Of a stretch of DNA of 64,000 nucleotides, positions 18,570 through 28,726 are shown piece after piece. The notes under the pieces are model-generated. The model was not told the origin of the DNA, did not search any database, and saw nothing but the letters and a program-made list of their open reading frames with translations. The stretch's first letter is position 1, and every line of letters begins with the position of its first letter. A program made the position numbers and the translations under genes. The DNA lies in contig NZ_JAIVFS010000011.1 of NCBI RefSeq assembly GCF_020829645.1, forward strand, positions 62,001 to 126,000, in the 5' to 3' direction. This DNA is from Nostoc mirabile CHAB5784 (lineage in GTDB: Bacteria; Cyanobacteriota; Cyanobacteriia; Cyanobacteriales; Nostocaceae).

Positions 18570-19285
18570 ATGAATTTCGTCAAAGTATATACTCTGACAG
18601 CGTTATTTTCAGCATTTACGTTTGCTAAGGCTTGCGCTACTGCTGTTACTGCTCCACCACTTGAGACACAGGTGAAGCAAGTAGCACAGTGGTTTACTGG
18701 TTTGTTCGATAATTCCCAACAAGTGGCAACTAATCCTTCTATTCCACTTATTACTTTGTCAAGTTGTAATGTGGAATTGACCAATGCCAATGCTGTAACT
18801 GGAATAGAGAATATTTATCTTGAACAAAAAAGTATTAATCGCTTCCGTCTTTATTCTTTTAGCCAAGAGAATTCAGCAGTGAATCTCAGCATTCGTGCCT
18901 TTGATGCAAACTATTCTATTACTGGATTATGTAATCGGCTAGAGTCGGAACAGACTCTTGACTCTAGCAAAGTTTTGCCAACAAGCTGCAACTTGGAACT
19001 TTTGTGGGAACCTCTGATTACATTGGGAATAACTCTCCTAATGGCTGTCCAACAAGTTCTGGTGGGAAGGTGATTTCTAGTGTAAATGTCTCCCAAAATG
19101 GCATCGACTCTTTAGACAAGATTTTTGGAGCCAATGATAATTTGCTTTTCGCTACGCCGATTGAGTTTCGCCGAGTTGACTCTATTCCTGAACCCTCCTT
19201 CACATTAGGAATACTAGCTCTAGGTGTCTGGAGTACAAGCAAAACAATTTTACGCAAACACAAACAGAAATCGACAGTCAAATAA
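18570..19285 (+). pseudogene. CpeT/CpcT-like protein with PEP-CTERM tail, frameshifted
   Basis: Frame 18570-19073 encodes a signal peptide and a CpeT-like region (QWFTGLFDNSQQ, ENIYLEQKS, RFRLYSF). The continuation is in another frame near 19000-19285 (NGCPTSSGGKVISSVNVS, GIDSLDKIFGANDNL) and ends in a PEP-CTERM sorting signal (SIPEPSFTLGILALGVW plus basic tail). One missing base near 19000 would explain the shift. CpeT/CpcT proteins attach bilins to phycobiliproteins, but PEP-CTERM-bearing secreted members have other, unknown roles. It is either a recent pseudogene or a sequencing error. Confidence 0.65.
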
Positions 19286-19351
19286 GAGTCTCTGGTTGAT
19301 TGTGATTTATTGAAACCAGAAGACATATCGGATATTTAAAATCATCTTTAT

Positions 19352-19936
19352 TAGGACTTACGCAGAAAACCTCTCAAACTCTTATTCCTCCGTGTCGCGC
19401 CAGTTGCTTCTCCCAAGGGGAGACGCGCAAGGGACAAGTCTCTTAACCGCAAGGGCGCACTGGCTTCTCTGCGTCGCGCCAGTTGCTTCAAGTCGGGGAA
19501 CCCGCAAGGGCGCACTGGCTTCTCTGTGGTAGCCTGCGGCAAGCCCTCCGGGTTCGGGGGTCAATACGGTTCAGTTAAGAATATTTGTAGGTTGGGTTGA
19601 GGCAATGCGTTACCCAACAAACCCTGCCAAATGTTGGGTTTCGTTCCTTAACCCAACCTACGCAAGAATCAGCTTTTTAGCTCTAACTGAACTGTATTGG
19701 TTCGGGGGTGACGCTCCTAACGTCGCTAACGCTGCGCTAACGCAAGACGCTCGTTGCGCTAAAGCGTCTCCCCTTGGGAGAAGACTCGCTAACGCTGCGC
19801 TAACGACGGGAACCGCCAGACGCTCGCGGACTCGCTAACGCTACGCTATCGCTTTTAGCGTCTCCTCTTGGGAGAAGACTGCGACCCCCTCACCGCTTTG
19901 CGTCTACGATTTTCCGTTCCTTGTGCGTAAGTCCTG
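19352..19936. mobile_element. MITE family A, copy 2 (585 bp, TSD TTTAT), with nested repeats
   Basis: Ends TAGGACTTACGCA and TGCGTAAGTCCTG are flanked by TTTAT (19347-19351, 19937-19941). It is swollen by nested repeats: GCGCCAGTTGCTTC blocks, an inverted-repeat unit 19562-19699 with ends CAATACGGTTCAG / CTGAACTGTATTG that itself encloses a GTAGGTTGGGTTG / CAACCCAACCTAC unit, and a CGCTAACGCTGCG mosaic. The rest of the gap 19286-20198 is AT-rich. Confidence 0.7.
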
Positions 19937-20198
19937 TTTATTTTGACATTTGTTATAAACTTGGGTCACTGCATTTCTTGGAATTGAGTATTTATCAGCA
20001 GCAAACCGATGTTATTGATATAGAAGATTAATAATAAATTTTGGCTTTGGCTACTATATTACTGAATAATTAACCTCTTACAAAAGAAGTTTTATAAATA
20101 AATAAAAATCTATCTGGAGATAAATTACTAAAATTTGCAACCTAGCTTAGGGTATATAAAGCTTTTGCAATAAGTATTGGTTGTTCCAAAACATTTTC

Positions 20199-23100
20199 AT
20201 GCTCCATATTCGTTATTCCCAGTTACTGCGTTATAGCATTGTTGTATTAATCGTCGCACTTGCATTAGTGCTGATGTTGATGCTAGACCCCTGGTTAAGC
20301 ATGAGTGGAACTCCTTTCTTGCTGTTTTTTAGCGCTGTAATGGTGAGTGCTTGGTATGGTGGTTTGAATTCAGGGCTGTTAGCAACCGGCTTGTCTGCGT
20401 TATTGAGCGATTACTTCTTTCTCCCTCCAGTTTATGATCTGAGTTTTGACTTATCCAATTTTCTGCGAATTGGGTTGTTTGCATTACAAGGATCGCTCTT
20501 TAGTATCTTATGTGAGGCATTAAAGACTGCTAAAAGCCGGGCTGATGGAAATCTCCAAAAGCTGAGAGTTAGTGAGGGACGATTTCGATTAGCGTTAAGT
20601 AGTTCAGATATCGTGGTCTTTCAGCAGGATCGTGATTTGCGATATCAGTGGATTCATAATCCTCAAGGTCTAGACACTGCTGAGGAAATGCTGGGTAAGT
20701 CTGATGATGAATTATTTCCAGCCTTAGTAGCAGAGCAATTGACGGCAATTAAGCAGAAGGTACTAGAGACTGGTGTTTCAACCCGTGAAGAGGTTAATCT
20801 GACAATTGGTGGAGAAAACTGTTACTACGATTTGCTGGTTGAACCGCTAAGGCATGTAGACAATAGCATTCAGGGCATTATCTGTGCAGCTGTGAATATT
20901 ACTAAGCGCAAGCAGGCAGAATTAGAAAAAGCCACGTTGCACCAGGAACTTCAGCAAGCGATTCAGCAAAAAGACGAATCTCTGGCGTTACTCAATGCTT
21001 GGGTTACTAGTTCACCAGTGGCGCTGGCTTTTCTCGATACTGAACTTCGCTACATTCATGCGAATGAAGCGTTAGCAGCTACCAATGGTGTACCGCAAAG
21101 TCAACATATTGGTCGCACCTTTAGGGAAGTATTACCGGAATGGGCGGTGCAAATTGAGCCTGTTTTTGAGCAAGTGATGCAAACTAGGCAGCCCTTACTC
21201 AACCAGGAAGTGAGCGGTGAAACCTATCCTCCTGGGATGTATCGTTATGGTCTTGTCAGCTATTATCCGGTGTGTTTACCAGATGGGCAGTTATTAGGAG
21301 TGGGCGTTAGTTCAATTGATATTACTCAACTAAAACAAACTGAGCAAGCACTGCAAGAAAACGAAGCGAAGTTTCGCAGTGTGGTTGAGTCCAATATGAT
21401 TGGTATTGGCTTTTGGCATAGAGACGGCAGGATTACAGACGCTAACGATGCCTTGCTGAATATGGTGGGTTACTCTCGTGAAGAATTACTTGCCGGAACA
21501 CTTCGCTGGCAAGACCTAACTCCTACAGAGTACGTGCAACTCGATAAGGAAGCACTGACTCAATTTCAAGACAGATCCTTTTGCACATCTTATGAAAAAG
21601 AATATATTCGTAAAGACGGTTCGCGTTTCCCGATTTTGGTAGGTGCTAGCCATTTTGAAGGGACTGTAGACCGAGGAGCTTTTTTTGTTCTTGATATTAC
21701 AGAGCGCAAGCAAGCTGAAGAAAGACTCCGCCATATCGCCCAAATTAGTAGTTTACTCTCTACTTCGCTAGATTACGAAGAAACTTTAGAACAGATCGCC
21801 AAAATCTCAGTTCCCCAGCTTGCTGATTGGTGTAGCGTTGATATTTTAAATGAAGATGGTTCTATTCGCCGTCTACCCATTGCCCATGCAGACCCATCTA
21901 AAGCGGAGTTGGCGCGTAAACTTCAGGAGTATGCGCCAGATTACAAAGGTGCAAGTGCGATTACTAAAGTACTGCAAACCGGGCAAAGTGAATTAATCTC
22001 AGAGGTATCTGACTCGCTATTAGTGGCAAGTACTCAGAATCAGGAACACTTAGAACTTGTTCGGCAATTGGGGATGAAGTCTGTGATGATTGTGCCGTTA
22101 ATCGCACAAGGGCGAGTCCTCGGTACTATTAGCTTTGTCAGCACCCAATCAGACCGTCGCTACGATCGCACTGACCTAACTTTAGCAACAGATATTAGCC
22201 ATCGTGCTGCCTTAGCAGTGGAAAATGCCCGACTTTATCGAGATATCCACCAGGCTTTAGTTCATTATGCCGAATCTCTATCTCTTCTAGATGCGCTCTT
22301 AGCAGCTGCTCCCGTTGCTCTATGCTTTTTGGATCGGGAACTGCGATATATCCGAATTAATCAAGTTTTCGCTGACATTAACGGTTTGACCATCGAAGAA
22401 CATCTAGGACGCAAATTTGGGGAAGTATTGCCAGCAATGGCGGCTGAGTTGGAGCTACAGTTACAGCGTGTGTTGAATACTGGAGAACCCCTGCTGAATG
22501 TAGAAATCAGTGGTAAGACAAGGGAACAATCAGAACGTTACGGCTACTGGCTGGGCAACTATTACCCGGTGAACAACCCAATGGGGGAAAGGATAGGGAT
22601 TGGAATTATTTTGGCAGATGTGACAGCAGCAAAGCAAACAGAAGTTGCCTTACGAGAAAGCGAAGAAAGGTTCCGGGCAATGTTCAACCAGGCAGCTGTC
22701 GGCATTGCTCTGGTAGCGTTGGATGGAGGATTTCTTCAGGTTAATCCTGCCCTATGTGAGATTACTGGATACAGCCATGAAGAGTTAATCCAATTAAACT
22801 TTCAGGAAATTACCCACCCTGAGGATTTAGAAATTGATTGGGAAAATGCTCGGCAAGTTTTAGCAAAAGAAATTAGTGGTTATTCCCTAGAGAAGCGCTA
22901 CATCCGCAAAGATGGTTCCATTGTTTGGGCAAACCTAACTTCATCAGTAGTTTGGGATACTAAGGGACAACCAAAGTATGCATTAGGTATTCTTGAGGAT
23001 ATTAGCGCTCGCAAACAAGTTGAAGCCACACAACAGTTTCTAGTCGAAGCCAGCACCTTATTAGCTGCCTCATTAGATTATGAAATCGCCTTGGAAAGTG

Positions 23101-25235
23101 TTGCTAATCTAGCAGTTCCTGCCCTAGCTGACTGGTGTATTGTAGATGTTTTCCAAAAAGATTGGTCAAGTAAACAAATTGCGATCGCAATAGCCGATCC
23201 CACAAAACAAAATACTTTAGAGGAAATCCGACGGCGTTATCCACCCAAAACTAAAGTAAAACAGCTTGTACAGCAGCTAAAGGTAGGAATATCTGTCTTT
23301 TACTCCGAATTATCTGACTCTAATCTTGTACAGATGGCTCAAAATGAGGAACATCTGCAATTGCTGCGAAGCCTGGGTATTCGTTCTCTTATGGTGATTC
23401 CAGTTCGTTCCCGTGGGCAATTATTTGGAGCAATCTCTTTTTTTACAGCCGAGTCAGGTCGGCACTATCAACAGACAGACTTGGCTTTAGCAGAAGATAT
23501 TGCTCGTCGGGCAGCCACAGCCATCGACAACGCAAGATTATACCAGGAAACTGAACGGTCTGTCAATCGCACCATACTTTTACAAAGAATAACTGCTGCC
23601 TTCTCGGAAGCCTTAACTCCCCAGGAAGTAGCCGATGTAGTGGTGAACCAAGGCATTGCCGCCTTGGAAGCTACTGGTGGTTCCGTTGTCTTACTTACTG
23701 AGGGAGGTACTACCCTAAAAGTTGTGCAAGCAATTGGCTATCCGCAAACACTTATAAATACTTGGGCAACTTTTCCCATCACAGCACCTAACCAAATAGC
23801 AGAAACAGTCAGAACTGGGCAGCCGGTTTTTTTAGAAAATTTAGCAGCCATGATTGCTAGATATCCCGACTTAGCAGATGTTGTGACTGTTATAGGGAAT
23901 AATGCCTGGGCTTCTATTCCCTTGGTAGCAGAAGGTAAAGTAATTGGGGCTTTGGGATTAAGCTTTACTACTGGACAAATATTTAATGAAGAAGACCGGG
24001 GATTTATGTTGACACTAGGACAGCAGTGTGCCCAAGCGATCGCCCGCGCTCAACTTTACGAAGCCGAAAAAACTGCAAGGGCGCAAGCCGAGACAGCCAA
24101 CCGGATTAAGGATGAATTCCTTGCTGTCCTTTCCCATGAACTCAGAACTCCCCTAAATCCAATTTTAGGGTGGGCGAAGTTACTCAGAACCCGCAAGTTT
24201 GACGAAGCCACGAGAATCCGGGCATTGGAAACAATCGAGCGTAATGCCAAGTTACAAACCCAACTGATTGGAGATTTACTTGATGTTTCGCGGATTTTAC
24301 AAGGTAAAGTTAGGTTAAATCTTTATGCAGTGGATTTGAAAGTAGCGATCGCAGCTGCACTAGAAACGGTGCGTTTAGCAGCCGAAGCCAAATCAATTGA
24401 AATAAAAACGGTGCTAAGTCCTGATATCGGCAAAGTTCTGGGTGATGGCGATCGCTTGCAACAAGTGATGTGGAATCTCCTCTCCAATGCCGTTAAATTC
24501 ACACCCACAGAAGGACGAGTAGAAGTACGTCTAGAGCAAGTTGGGTTAGAAGCCCAAATCCAGGTGATTGATACAGGTAAGGGAATCATGCTGGAATTTT
24601 TGCCTTACGTATTTGATTACTTCCGACAAGCAGATGCCAAGACAACCAGGATATTTGGGGGGCTGGGATTGGGACTAGCAATTGTGCGTCATCTAGTAGA
24701 ACTTCATGGTGGTACAGTTCAGGCAGAGAGTCAGGGAGAAGGACAAGGGGCTACCTTTACAGTTAGACTACCTTTGCTGAAAAATTCTGAGTTGCGAGTT
24801 GAGAGTGGTGAAGCTTCTCAAGCAGAACTAAGTACTGACGACACATTACTTGCTGGAGTGCAAATCCTGCTTGTGGACGATCAAGCAGATGTGCGAGAGT
24901 TTTTTAGCTTTGCGCTAGAACAATATGGCGCAACTGTAACACTAGCTGAATCAGCAAGTGAAGCGCTGGAAATACTAGTGCAATCAAAGCCAAATATTTT
25001 GTTAAGTGATATTGGAATGCCTGCAATGGATGGCTATATGCTGCTACGGGAGGTGAGAAAATTACCACCAGAGCAAGGCGGGCAAATTCCCGCGATCGCA
25101 TTGACAGCTTATGCTGGAGAAATTAACTACAACCAAGCAATGGCAGCAGGATTTCAAAAACACCTACCTAAACCCGTCGATCCGGCAGATTTAGCTAGTG
25201 CGATCGTCAATCTTATCGAGCAGAATCAACCTTGA
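20199..25235 (+). CDS. Membrane hybrid histidine kinase with DUF4118, multiple PAS and GAF domains
   Basis: A 1678-residue sensor kinase. The N-terminus has about four membrane helices of the KdpD-like DUF4118 type (residues 10-110). Then come, in order, three PAS regions (about 125-510), a GAF (about 515-680), two further PAS regions (about 690-940), two GAF domains (about 945-1285), HisKA with SHELRTPLNP (H1313), HATPase (DTGKG, GGLGLGLAI) and a receiver with D1604. Several PAS end in the DITxRKQ signature. The signal is unknown; repeated PAS/GAF modules suggest integration of several cues. The start is ATG 20199; TTG 20181 is also in frame. The kinase-receiver part is paralogous to the protein at 12721-14532. 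Confidence 0.92.
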   Translation: MLHIRYSQLLRYSIVVLIVALALVLMLMLDPWLSMSGTPFLLFFSAVMVSAWYGGLNSGLLATGLSALLSDYFFLPPVYDLSFDLSNFLRIGLFALQGSLFSILCEALKTAKSRADGNLQKLRVSEGRFRLALSSSDIVVFQQDRDLRYQWIHNPQGLDTAEEMLGKSDDELFPALVAEQLTAIKQKVLETGVSTREEVNLTIGGENCYYDLLVEPLRHVDNSIQGIICAAVNITKRKQAELEKATLHQELQQAIQQKDESLALLNAWVTSSPVALAFLDTELRYIHANEALAATNGVPQSQHIGRTFREVLPEWAVQIEPVFEQVMQTRQPLLNQEVSGETYPPGMYRYGLVSYYPVCLPDGQLLGVGVSSIDITQLKQTEQALQENEAKFRSVVESNMIGIGFWHRDGRITDANDALLNMVGYSREELLAGTLRWQDLTPTEYVQLDKEALTQFQDRSFCTSYEKEYIRKDGSRFPILVGASHFEGTVDRGAFFVLDITERKQAEERLRHIAQISSLLSTSLDYEETLEQIAKISVPQLADWCSVDILNEDGSIRRLPIAHADPSKAELARKLQEYAPDYKGASAITKVLQTGQSELISEVSDSLLVASTQNQEHLELVRQLGMKSVMIVPLIAQGRVLGTISFVSTQSDRRYDRTDLTLATDISHRAALAVENARLYRDIHQALVHYAESLSLLDALLAAAPVALCFLDRELRYIRINQVFADINGLTIEEHLGRKFGEVLPAMAAELELQLQRVLNTGEPLLNVEISGKTREQSERYGYWLGNYYPVNNPMGERIGIGIILADVTAAKQTEVALRESEERFRAMFNQAAVGIALVALDGGFLQVNPALCEITGYSHEELIQLNFQEITHPEDLEIDWENARQVLAKEISGYSLEKRYIRKDGSIVWANLTSSVVWDTKGQPKYALGILEDISARKQVEATQQFLVEASTLLAASLDYEIALESVANLAVPALADWCIVDVFQKDWSSKQIAIAIADPTKQNTLEEIRRRYPPKTKVKQLVQQLKVGISVFYSELSDSNLVQMAQNEEHLQLLRSLGIRSLMVIPVRSRGQLFGAISFFTAESGRHYQQTDLALAEDIARRAATAIDNARLYQETERSVNRTILLQRITAAFSEALTPQEVADVVVNQGIAALEATGGSVVLLTEGGTTLKVVQAIGYPQTLINTWATFPITAPNQIAETVRTGQPVFLENLAAMIARYPDLADVVTVIGNNAWASIPLVAEGKVIGALGLSFTTGQIFNEEDRGFMLTLGQQCAQAIARAQLYEAEKTARAQAETANRIKDEFLAVLSHELRTPLNPILGWAKLLRTRKFDEATRIRALETIERNAKLQTQLIGDLLDVSRILQGKVRLNLYAVDLKVAIAAALETVRLAAEAKSIEIKTVLSPDIGKVLGDGDRLQQVMWNLLSNAVKFTPTEGRVEVRLEQVGLEAQIQVIDTGKGIMLEFLPYVFDYFRQADAKTTRIFGGLGLGLAIVRHLVELHGGTVQAESQGEGQGATFTVRLPLLKNSELRVESGEASQAELSTDDTLLAGVQILLVDDQADVREFFSFALEQYGATVTLAESASEALEILVQSKPNILLSDIGMPAMDGYMLLREVRKLPPEQGGQIPAIALTAYAGEINYNQAMAAGFQKHLPKPVDPADLASAIVNLIEQNQP

Positions 25236-25559
25236 AGCAGGCAGGAGGGTTTGTTCAAAGAAGAGGAAATGGGGCATTCGTAGGTTGGGTTGAACGGAGT
25301 GAAACCCAACAAAGCCCTGAAAATGTTGGGTTTCGTTCCTCAACCCAACCTACCCCGGAGTGCTTTTTTAGGCTTAACCGAGCAGTATTGCCCCCTGCCC
25401 CCTGCCTCTCAATACGGTTCGGATAAGATCCCCCCGCCTGTGGCGACCCCCTTAAAAAGGGGGTAAAAGAGGGTCAGAAGCCCCCCAATTTATCGGGGGG
25501 TTGGGGGGATCTTCGAGGACTAAACACGTTAACCGAACCGTATTGCCCTGCCTCTTTGC
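25236..25559. repeat. Two stacked inverted-repeat elements
   Basis: 25279-25352 is a GTAGGTTGGGTTGA / CAACCCAACCTAC inverted repeat. 25410-25545 has ends CAATACGGTTCGG and CCGAACCGTATTG, with an internal CCCCC...TTTAAAAAGGGGG region. The second family recurs at 19562-19699, and one end recurs near 32082-32100. No gene is present. Confidence 0.7.
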
Positions 25560-26168
25560 TCAACCAATAGGCCGATTACCAGGATTGACTGCATGAATAT
25601 ATTCACTACCCGATTGCGGTCTTCCTCGTTTATAACAAGCTTCTTCTGGTTTACCCCATCCTAGCTGCAAAATCATTTCCAAAAAGCTAGAATTTTCCCA
25701 CTTGCACAAACTTGCCCATTCTGTTATTTGAACAATTCTCTCTACATCAGATGTGACAATTTTTTGGTACTGTTTATTATTATTGAAACTCAAGTACAAA
25801 TCCATCCCTATAGAAACTTCATACCAAAATTCTACGATAGAATTTTTAGCAGTTTTTAATATTTCTAAGTCACTAGTGAGGGCTATTAACTCGCTGTCTA
25901 CTTCGGGATAGTTCAAGTTTTTACCTTTAACTGTTACCTCACGCCAAATAATACCTGAAACTTGATTTTCCCTCTGATATTTATGAATTGCAGCTTTGAA
26001 ATCTTGATAAGCAGTGAACTGTTGCAGCCCATCAGTTATGAGAAACTGGTCAATTACAGGATTGCCAGATACTGGTATTTCTAATTTTAGGCGTTTTCCC
26101 TTGAGGCAGGCTTGGCGTTCGGCTGCCAAAATTTGAATTAGCTCCTGGGTCGTGTAAACCTTTGACAT
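25560..26168 (-). CDS. Conserved hypothetical protein
   Basis: A 202-residue soluble protein I do not recognise. It has no signal peptide or membrane segment. The N-terminal 60 residues are polar and helical (TTQELIQILAAERQACLKGKRLKLEIP), the middle is mixed, and the C-terminus is Gly/Pro/Arg-rich. It has normal codon character for this genome and ATG 26168 as start. Its downstream neighbour on the same strand, across the gap, is the upstream-lying PSI factor gene; the two are 197 bp apart, separated by TTAGTCA heptamers, so they are probably separate units. Confidence 0.65.
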   Translation of the reverse strand: MSKVYTTQELIQILAAERQACLKGKRLKLEIPVSGNPVIDQFLITDGLQQFTAYQDFKAAIHKYQRENQVSGIIWREVTVKGKNLNYPEVDSELIALTSDLEILKTAKNSIVEFWYEVSIGMDLYLSFNNNKQYQKIVTSDVERIVQITEWASLCKWENSSFLEMILQLGWGKPEEACYKRGRPQSGSEYIHAVNPGNRPIG

Positions 26169-26182
26169 TAGAATACACTCTA

Positions 26183-26228
26183 GTTAGTCATTAGTCATTA
26201 GTCATTAGTCATTAGTCATTAGTCATTT
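26183..26228. repeat. TTAGTCA heptamer tandem repeat
   Basis: Six adjacent copies of the heptamer, between two minus-strand genes. The same heptamer recurs at 16966, 51081, 51138 and 56788. Confidence 0.85.
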
Positions 26229-26365
26229 GTTATGGACTATAGACTATGAATTAACTTTCTAATCTGTTAACACAGATATTTCAATATTATCCTTTGACAT
26301 CGGCGGCAATGTGGTAACAGATATCACTAAAAATTAGGGTAGACCAATTTGGACTACCCCATAAA

Positions 26366-26953
26366 TTACTTAGCTAACTCACTACTAAACTCATTAAAAG
26401 CTCGCCGTTTTAGCTGTGCTGTTTCAGTTCGTGGCACTAAATCAAAGATTTTACGAAATTCATCGTCTATCTCTTCAAAAGGTACTTGACCTTTTTTATT
26501 TAAAACGACCTCACCTGATTTATTAAACACCACGACTTGAGGAACAGCCCCAGAATAGTAATATCCTGCTTCTGTAGAATTATAGGTCTGTTTCAGTGGG
26601 ATAGAATCTACATTAATAGGCATAATTTCTGCTACCCGACCATAGAATTCTTGTACCCGTGATATGGAAATGGCATACCTTTTGGAATCGCTGCTGTCAT
26701 CCAAATAAAAGGCTAAAAAGATGGGTTTATGTTCCGCTAAAGCCTGTGCAAGTGTCTGTCTGGGAGGAACCAATGAACCGTTGCCAGCATAAACGACAAA
26801 AATGTTGCCATCATATAAATCATTATTGAGACCAGCATGTGCAGGTTGCATACTTATAATGAAAAGACTTGCAAGCAACAACAGGCATTTGGACAACCAC
26901 CTTTGCCAGCAAGTAATTTGTTTATGTAAAAAAAGAAACTTTGTGCTATTCAT
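26366..26953 (-). CDS. Thylakoid membrane photosystem I accumulation factor (thioredoxin-like fold)
   Basis: A 195-residue protein with a basic N-terminus and a hydrophobic signal/anchor ending at PAHAG (about residue 40). The remaining domain has a thioredoxin-like layout (KPIFLAFYLDDSSDSKRYA ... VPQVVVFNKSGEVV), with SSDS in place of a CxxC redox pair. It resembles cyanobacterial proteins annotated as needed for photosystem I accumulation; I base this on recalled family wording. The loss of both cysteines suggests a chaperone-like rather than a redox role. ATG 26953 is preferred to TTG 26956. Confidence 0.7.
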   Translation of the reverse strand: MNSTKFLFLHKQITCWQRWLSKCLLLLASLFIISMQPAHAGLNNDLYDGNIFVVYAGNGSLVPPRQTLAQALAEHKPIFLAFYLDDSSDSKRYAISISRVQEFYGRVAEIMPINVDSIPLKQTYNSTEAGYYYSGAVPQVVVFNKSGEVVLNKKGQVPFEEIDDEFRKIFDLVPRTETAQLKRRAFNEFSSELAK

Positions 26954-26956
26954 CAA

Positions 26957-27277
26957 AAGAAACCTTGCAAGCTACTACTTGTCGTGAGTTTGTGCTGAAT
27001 TCGGCAAACTGGGCTGGATATGTAATTACGCCCGCGCACTACTTTTTAAGATAACGCCTACTGAGATTATCTCTCGGAAGGGGGAGTTGGGAGAGACGCG
27101 ATTAATCGCGTCTGTACAAGGCAAAGGAGGAAAAAGGGTTGTTGTTATGACTGGAGGCAGAATCTCTAACTTGATGTCAAAGCTGGCTTTTTAAGTCAGG
27201 ATTCGCTAAACTCACGCATATTAAATTTGCAATTAAATACTTTCAATTAGCAACTGCCAGAAGACTAGGATACCGAT
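26957..27277. other. Divergent promoter region
   Basis: About 320 bp between two divergently transcribed genes. It holds the palindrome AGACGCGATTAATCGCGTCT at 27094-27113 (same family as 598-617) and otherwise nothing I recognise. Confidence 0.6.
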
Positions 27278-28636
27278 GTGGGAAACAAAATACAATTTAT
27301 AGATAGGCTGCGATTGGGTTTGGCGGTGTCAGTGGCAAAGAGTGTAACGTTTACAGTCCGATGTCTTCGACGGGCTGCGCCTACGCTCCGTCTGGGTGCT
27401 GGAAGTGTATTACCAGGCGCAATTGCTCGTCGCATTGAACCCCGACTTTTACAATTATTGAGTCAGCAAGTTAAAAACGGGGTGATTTTAATTGCTGGTA
27501 CAAACGGCAAAACCACTACAGCGCTGCTTTTATGCACAATATTAGAACGCAAGGGTTTTCGCGTCACTCATAATTCTACAGGTGCAAATCTGGAAAATGG
27601 CTTGATGACGGCGCTGTTAGAAAGCACCAACTTACTAGGTACGCTAAATGCTGATTACGCCATTTTGGAAGTTGACGAAAATATTGTCCCAAGAGTATTA
27701 GCACCACTCCAGCCGCGAATTATTCTCTGTTTAAACTTGTTCCGTGACCAACTCGATAGGTACGGGGAAGTAGATACAATTAGTAAGCGTTGGACAAAAG
27801 TTATTTCTACCCTACCACCAGAAACAGTGGTAATTCCCAATGCTGATGACCCAACTTTATCTAACCTCGGTCAGCAGTTACCCCAACGGGTGTTATTCTT
27901 TGGCTTGAATGAACCAGAACATTATTTAGAAGCAATTCCTCACGCTGTTGATTCTATTTATTGTCCCAAATGTGGACATTCTCTAGATTACAAGGGTGTT
28001 TATTTGTCTCATTTGGGAGATTTTACTTGTCCCAAGTGTGGTTTTAGTAAAAGTAAGCCGACTCTTGAAAGTAGTGAATGGTCGCAAATTCTAGTTGGTT
28101 TGTACAACAAATATAATACTTTAGCTGCTGCTACTGCGGCTATTGAGTTGGGAGTTGATGAAGTAACAATCAGAGATACTATTAATACCTTTCAAGCTGC
28201 CTTTGGTCGTGCAGAAGATTTGGTAATTAACGGTAAACGAGTGCGGATATTGTTATCAAAAAATCCTGTAGGAACCAATGAAACCATTCGCGTAGTTACT
28301 CAAAGCACAGATAAAACCACACTGCTAGTCTTGAACGATCGCACGCCCGATGGCACTGATGTATCCTGGATTTGGGACGTGGATACCGAGAAATTAGTCG
28401 AACGCGGCGGGACTTTAGTAGTGAGTGGCGATCGCGTCTACGATATGGCACTACGTCTACGTTACAGCCAAAAGTCCCCTGAGAGTAACTTAAATTTAAT
28501 TGTCGAAGAAGATTTGCGACAAGCGATCGCTACTGCATTAGAGCATACACCAGAGAATGAAACTCTGCACATTCTGCCTACCTATTCAGCCATGCTAGAA
28601 GTGCGAGAAGTTTTGACTGGGCGGAAAATTCTTTAA
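27278..28636 (+). CDS. murT: Lipid II isoglutaminyl synthase, MurT subunit (Mur ligase-like)
   Basis: A 452-residue Mur-ligase-type ATPase. The P-loop is GTNGKTTT at 74-81. A Cys4 zinc ribbon (CPKCG ... CPKCGF) sits inside the central domain, as in MurT of Gram-positives, and DRTPDGTDVSW lies in the C-terminal domain. With GatD it would amidate D-glutamate of lipid II to D-isoglutamine. It starts at GTG 27278, with AGGA seven bases upstream. Residues 28-36 (RCLRRAAPT) are encoded by a dispersed repeat also found in hetF. gatD follows 90 bp downstream, separated by TTTGTCA heptamers. Confidence 0.88.
   Translation: MGNKIQFIDRLRLGLAVSVAKSVTFTVRCLRRAAPTLRLGAGSVLPGAIARRIEPRLLQLLSQQVKNGVILIAGTNGKTTTALLLCTILERKGFRVTHNSTGANLENGLMTALLESTNLLGTLNADYAILEVDENIVPRVLAPLQPRIILCLNLFRDQLDRYGEVDTISKRWTKVISTLPPETVVIPNADDPTLSNLGQQLPQRVLFFGLNEPEHYLEAIPHAVDSIYCPKCGHSLDYKGVYLSHLGDFTCPKCGFSKSKPTLESSEWSQILVGLYNKYNTLAAATAAIELGVDEVTIRDTINTFQAAFGRAEDLVINGKRVRILLSKNPVGTNETIRVVTQSTDKTTLLVLNDRTPDGTDVSWIWDVDTEKLVERGGTLVVSGDRVYDMALRLRYSQKSPESNLNLIVEEDLRQAIATALEHTPENETLHILPTYSAMLEVREVLTGRKIL
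27360..27386. repeat. Small dispersed repeat inside murT
   Basis: 27 bp matching the repeat at 36936-36970 at about 23 of 27 positions. It encodes part of RCLRRAAPTL in the MurT N-terminus, where an insertion keeps the frame (27 = 9 codons). Confidence 0.45.
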
Positions 28637-28726
28637 ATTTGTCATTTGTCATTTGTCATTGGTCATTTGTCATTTGTTATCAGTTATTTTCTATGCCCAA
28701 TGCCCCATGCCCCATTCCCTAAATTT

